This document shows, in pieces, positions 3,989 through 5,116 of a stretch of DNA of 5,116 nucleotides. Made by a program: the position numbers and the translations under genes. Numbering within the stretch: position 1 is the first letter of the stretch; every line of letters starts with the position of its first letter. The notes beneath the pieces are model-generated. The model had not been told where the DNA came from. It searched no databases and saw nothing but the letters and a program-made list of their open reading frames with translations. The stretch is from Clostridia bacterium (GTDB lineage: Bacteria; Bacillota; Clostridia; Oscillospirales; Acutalibacteraceae), in NCBI GenBank assembly GCA_017387165.1, contig JAFOFS010000102.1, positions 1 to 5,116 of the forward strand, given 5' to 3'.

Positions 3989-5116
3989 TTATTCTTCGGT
4001 TTTCATCTCGCCGGTCATCAAGGCCACGAAGGTTGTTTCATCTACTTTTTCGTGGGCGATCAAGTATTCCGCCACCGTTTGCAGCTGATCCATATGCTCT
4101 TTCAGAATACGCTCTGCCACCGCATACGCGTCGAGAATGATCGCACTGACTTCTTCATCGATCTGCGCCGCGACCGCTTCGGAATAGTTGCGGTTCTGGC
4201 CGAAACTGCGGCCGAGGAAAACGCCGTTTTCCGAGGATTCGCCAAAGAGAATCGGACCAAGCTTGCTCATACCGTACTTGGTGACCATCTTACGCGCAAT
4301 ACCGCTGGCCGTCTCGATATCGCCGGAAGCACCGGTACAGATGTCCTCCTGCGTCAAGGCTTCTGCCGCACGGCCGCCGAGGCAAACCTGGATCTTTTCA
4401 ACCATCTTCGTACGCGAAACGTGTTCGTCGTCCGTCTTCGGCAGATTCAGCGTATAGCCGGCCGCCATACCACGCGGAATGATGGAGATCTCATGGACGG
4501 GATCCTGGCTCGGGCAATAATAGGTGACCACGGCGTGTCCTGCCTCATGATAAGCCGTAATGCGCTTATCCCTGTCGGTCACCTTATGACTGGTCTTCTC
4601 GGTGCCGGCAATCACTTTGATAGTCGCATCCTCGATTTCACGCATGGTGATGGAATGCAGATTGCGGCGCGCCGCCAGCAAGGCCGCTTCGTTAAGCAAG
4701 TTTTCCAAATCGGCGCCGGTAAAACCAACCGTCGTTTTCGCAATAACCGAAAGCTCCACGTCGGGCGCCAGCGGCTTACCCTTGGCGTGTACCTTCAGAA
4801 TATCCTCACGGCCCTTGACGTCCGGATAATGCACCACAATCTGACGGTCAAAACGGCCGGGACGGGTCAAGGCAGGATCCAGAATGTCGGGGCGGTTGGT
4901 AGCGGCAATCATAATGATGCCTTCGTTCGCACCGAAGCCATCCATCTCAACCAGCAACTGGTTGAGAGTCTGTTCACGCTCGTCGTGACCGCCGCCGAGA
5001 CCGGCGCCGCGTTCGCGACCGACTGCGTCAATTTCATCCACGAAAATAATGCACGGAGCGCTCTTTTTCGCCGTTTCAAAGAGATCGCGAACACGGGACG
5101 CACCGACGCCCACGTA
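3989..5116 (-). CDS. ATP-dependent zinc metalloprotease FtsH, 5'-truncated by the window edge
   Basis: The visible 375 residues are the C-terminal part of FtsH, the hexameric membrane-anchored AAA+ protease that degrades misassembled membrane proteins and selected cytosolic regulators. The N-terminal membrane anchors and Walker A lie outside the window. The fragment opens in pore loop 1 (YVGVGAS), then has Walker B IIFVDEID (23-30), the second region of homology [18 protein letters not shown] (74-91) with arginine fingers R85 and R88, and the lid [15 protein letters not shown] (131-145). The protease domain carries the zinc motif HEAGH (190-194) and the third ligand D266 in [19 protein letters not shown] (213-221) and MVTKYGMS are also typical. 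All catalytic residues in view are intact. It ends with an acidic MKTEE tail and a stop at 3989. It is the last gene of its transcript; a GTG at 5113 is internal, not a start. Confidence 0.97.
   Translation of the reverse strand, partial: YVGVGASRVRDLFETAKKSAPCIIFVDEIDAVGRERGAGLGGGHDEREQTLNQLLVEMDGFGANEGIIMIAATNRPDILDPALTRPGRFDRQIVVHYPDVKGREDILKVHAKGKPLAPDVELSVIAKTTVGFTGADLENLLNEAALLAARRNLHSITMREIEDATIKVIAGTEKTSHKVTDRDKRITAYHEAGHAVVTYYCPSQDPVHEISIIPRGMAAGYTLNLPKTDDEHVSRTKMVEKIQVCLGGRAAEALTQEDICTGASGDIETASGIARKMVTKYGMSKLGPILFGESSENGVFLGRSFGQNRNYSEAVAAQIDEEVSAIILDAYAVAERILKEHMDQLQTVAEYLIAHEKVDETTFVALMTGEMKTEE

Noticed and set aside
1..5116. CRISPR array, insertion sequence, tRNA or prophage signal
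   Set aside because: There are no regularly spaced direct repeats, no transposase or integrase motifs, no terminal inverted repeats around genes and no tRNA-like cloverleaf; all long frames are accounted for by ordinary chromosomal genes.

Overview
The window looks like a chromosomal piece of a Bacillota (Firmicutes) genome, most likely from the Clostridia in the broad sense, with roughly balanced base composition. The evidence is a tandem DUF1540 protein (a family found mostly in Clostridia and Bacilli), a CDP-glycerol glycerophosphotransferase-like enzyme, strong AGGAGG-type ribosome binding sites, sigma-A promoters with extended -10 boxes (TGCTATAAT), and an FtsH whose closest remembered relatives are clostridial. 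I cannot name a genus from the sequence.

Layout. Positions 1-155 are a divergent intergenic region. A strong minus-strand promoter, a 30-bp operator-like palindrome and a Shine-Dalgarno sequence point left to a gene that begins just outside the window. To the right lie three plus-strand genes: a TVP38/TMEM64 (SNARE_assoc) membrane protein (156-920), a cysteine-rich protein with two DUF1540 domains (995-1321), and a UDG-superfamily DNA-deoxyinosine glycosylase (1371-1868). A folded leader covers the ribosome binding site of the DUF1540 gene. A perfect intrinsic terminator sits between that gene and the glycosylase, only a few bases before the glycosylase's ribosome binding site. The glycosylase overlaps tail-to-tail by four bases with a minus-strand YdcF/DUF218 membrane protein (1865-2641).

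From 2641 to 2788 there is a compact divergent promoter region. It drives ydcF-like leftward and a CDP-glycerol:glycerophosphotransferase-family gene rightward (2788-3939, GTG start). That gene converges on the 3' part of ftsH (3989-5116, minus strand, 5' end outside the window). A 15-bp bidirectional terminator lies between them.

No single pathway links these genes. Three are tied to the envelope (TVP38, YdcF-like, TagB/TagF-like), FtsH is membrane quality control, and the glycosylase is DNA repair. I see no mobile element, CRISPR array, tRNA or rRNA. The most interesting signals are regulatory: the operator at 16-45, the leader structure at 931-988, the terminator pressed against a ribosome binding site at 1326-1366, and the start-stop ATG-TGA overlapping the GTG start at 2786-2791.
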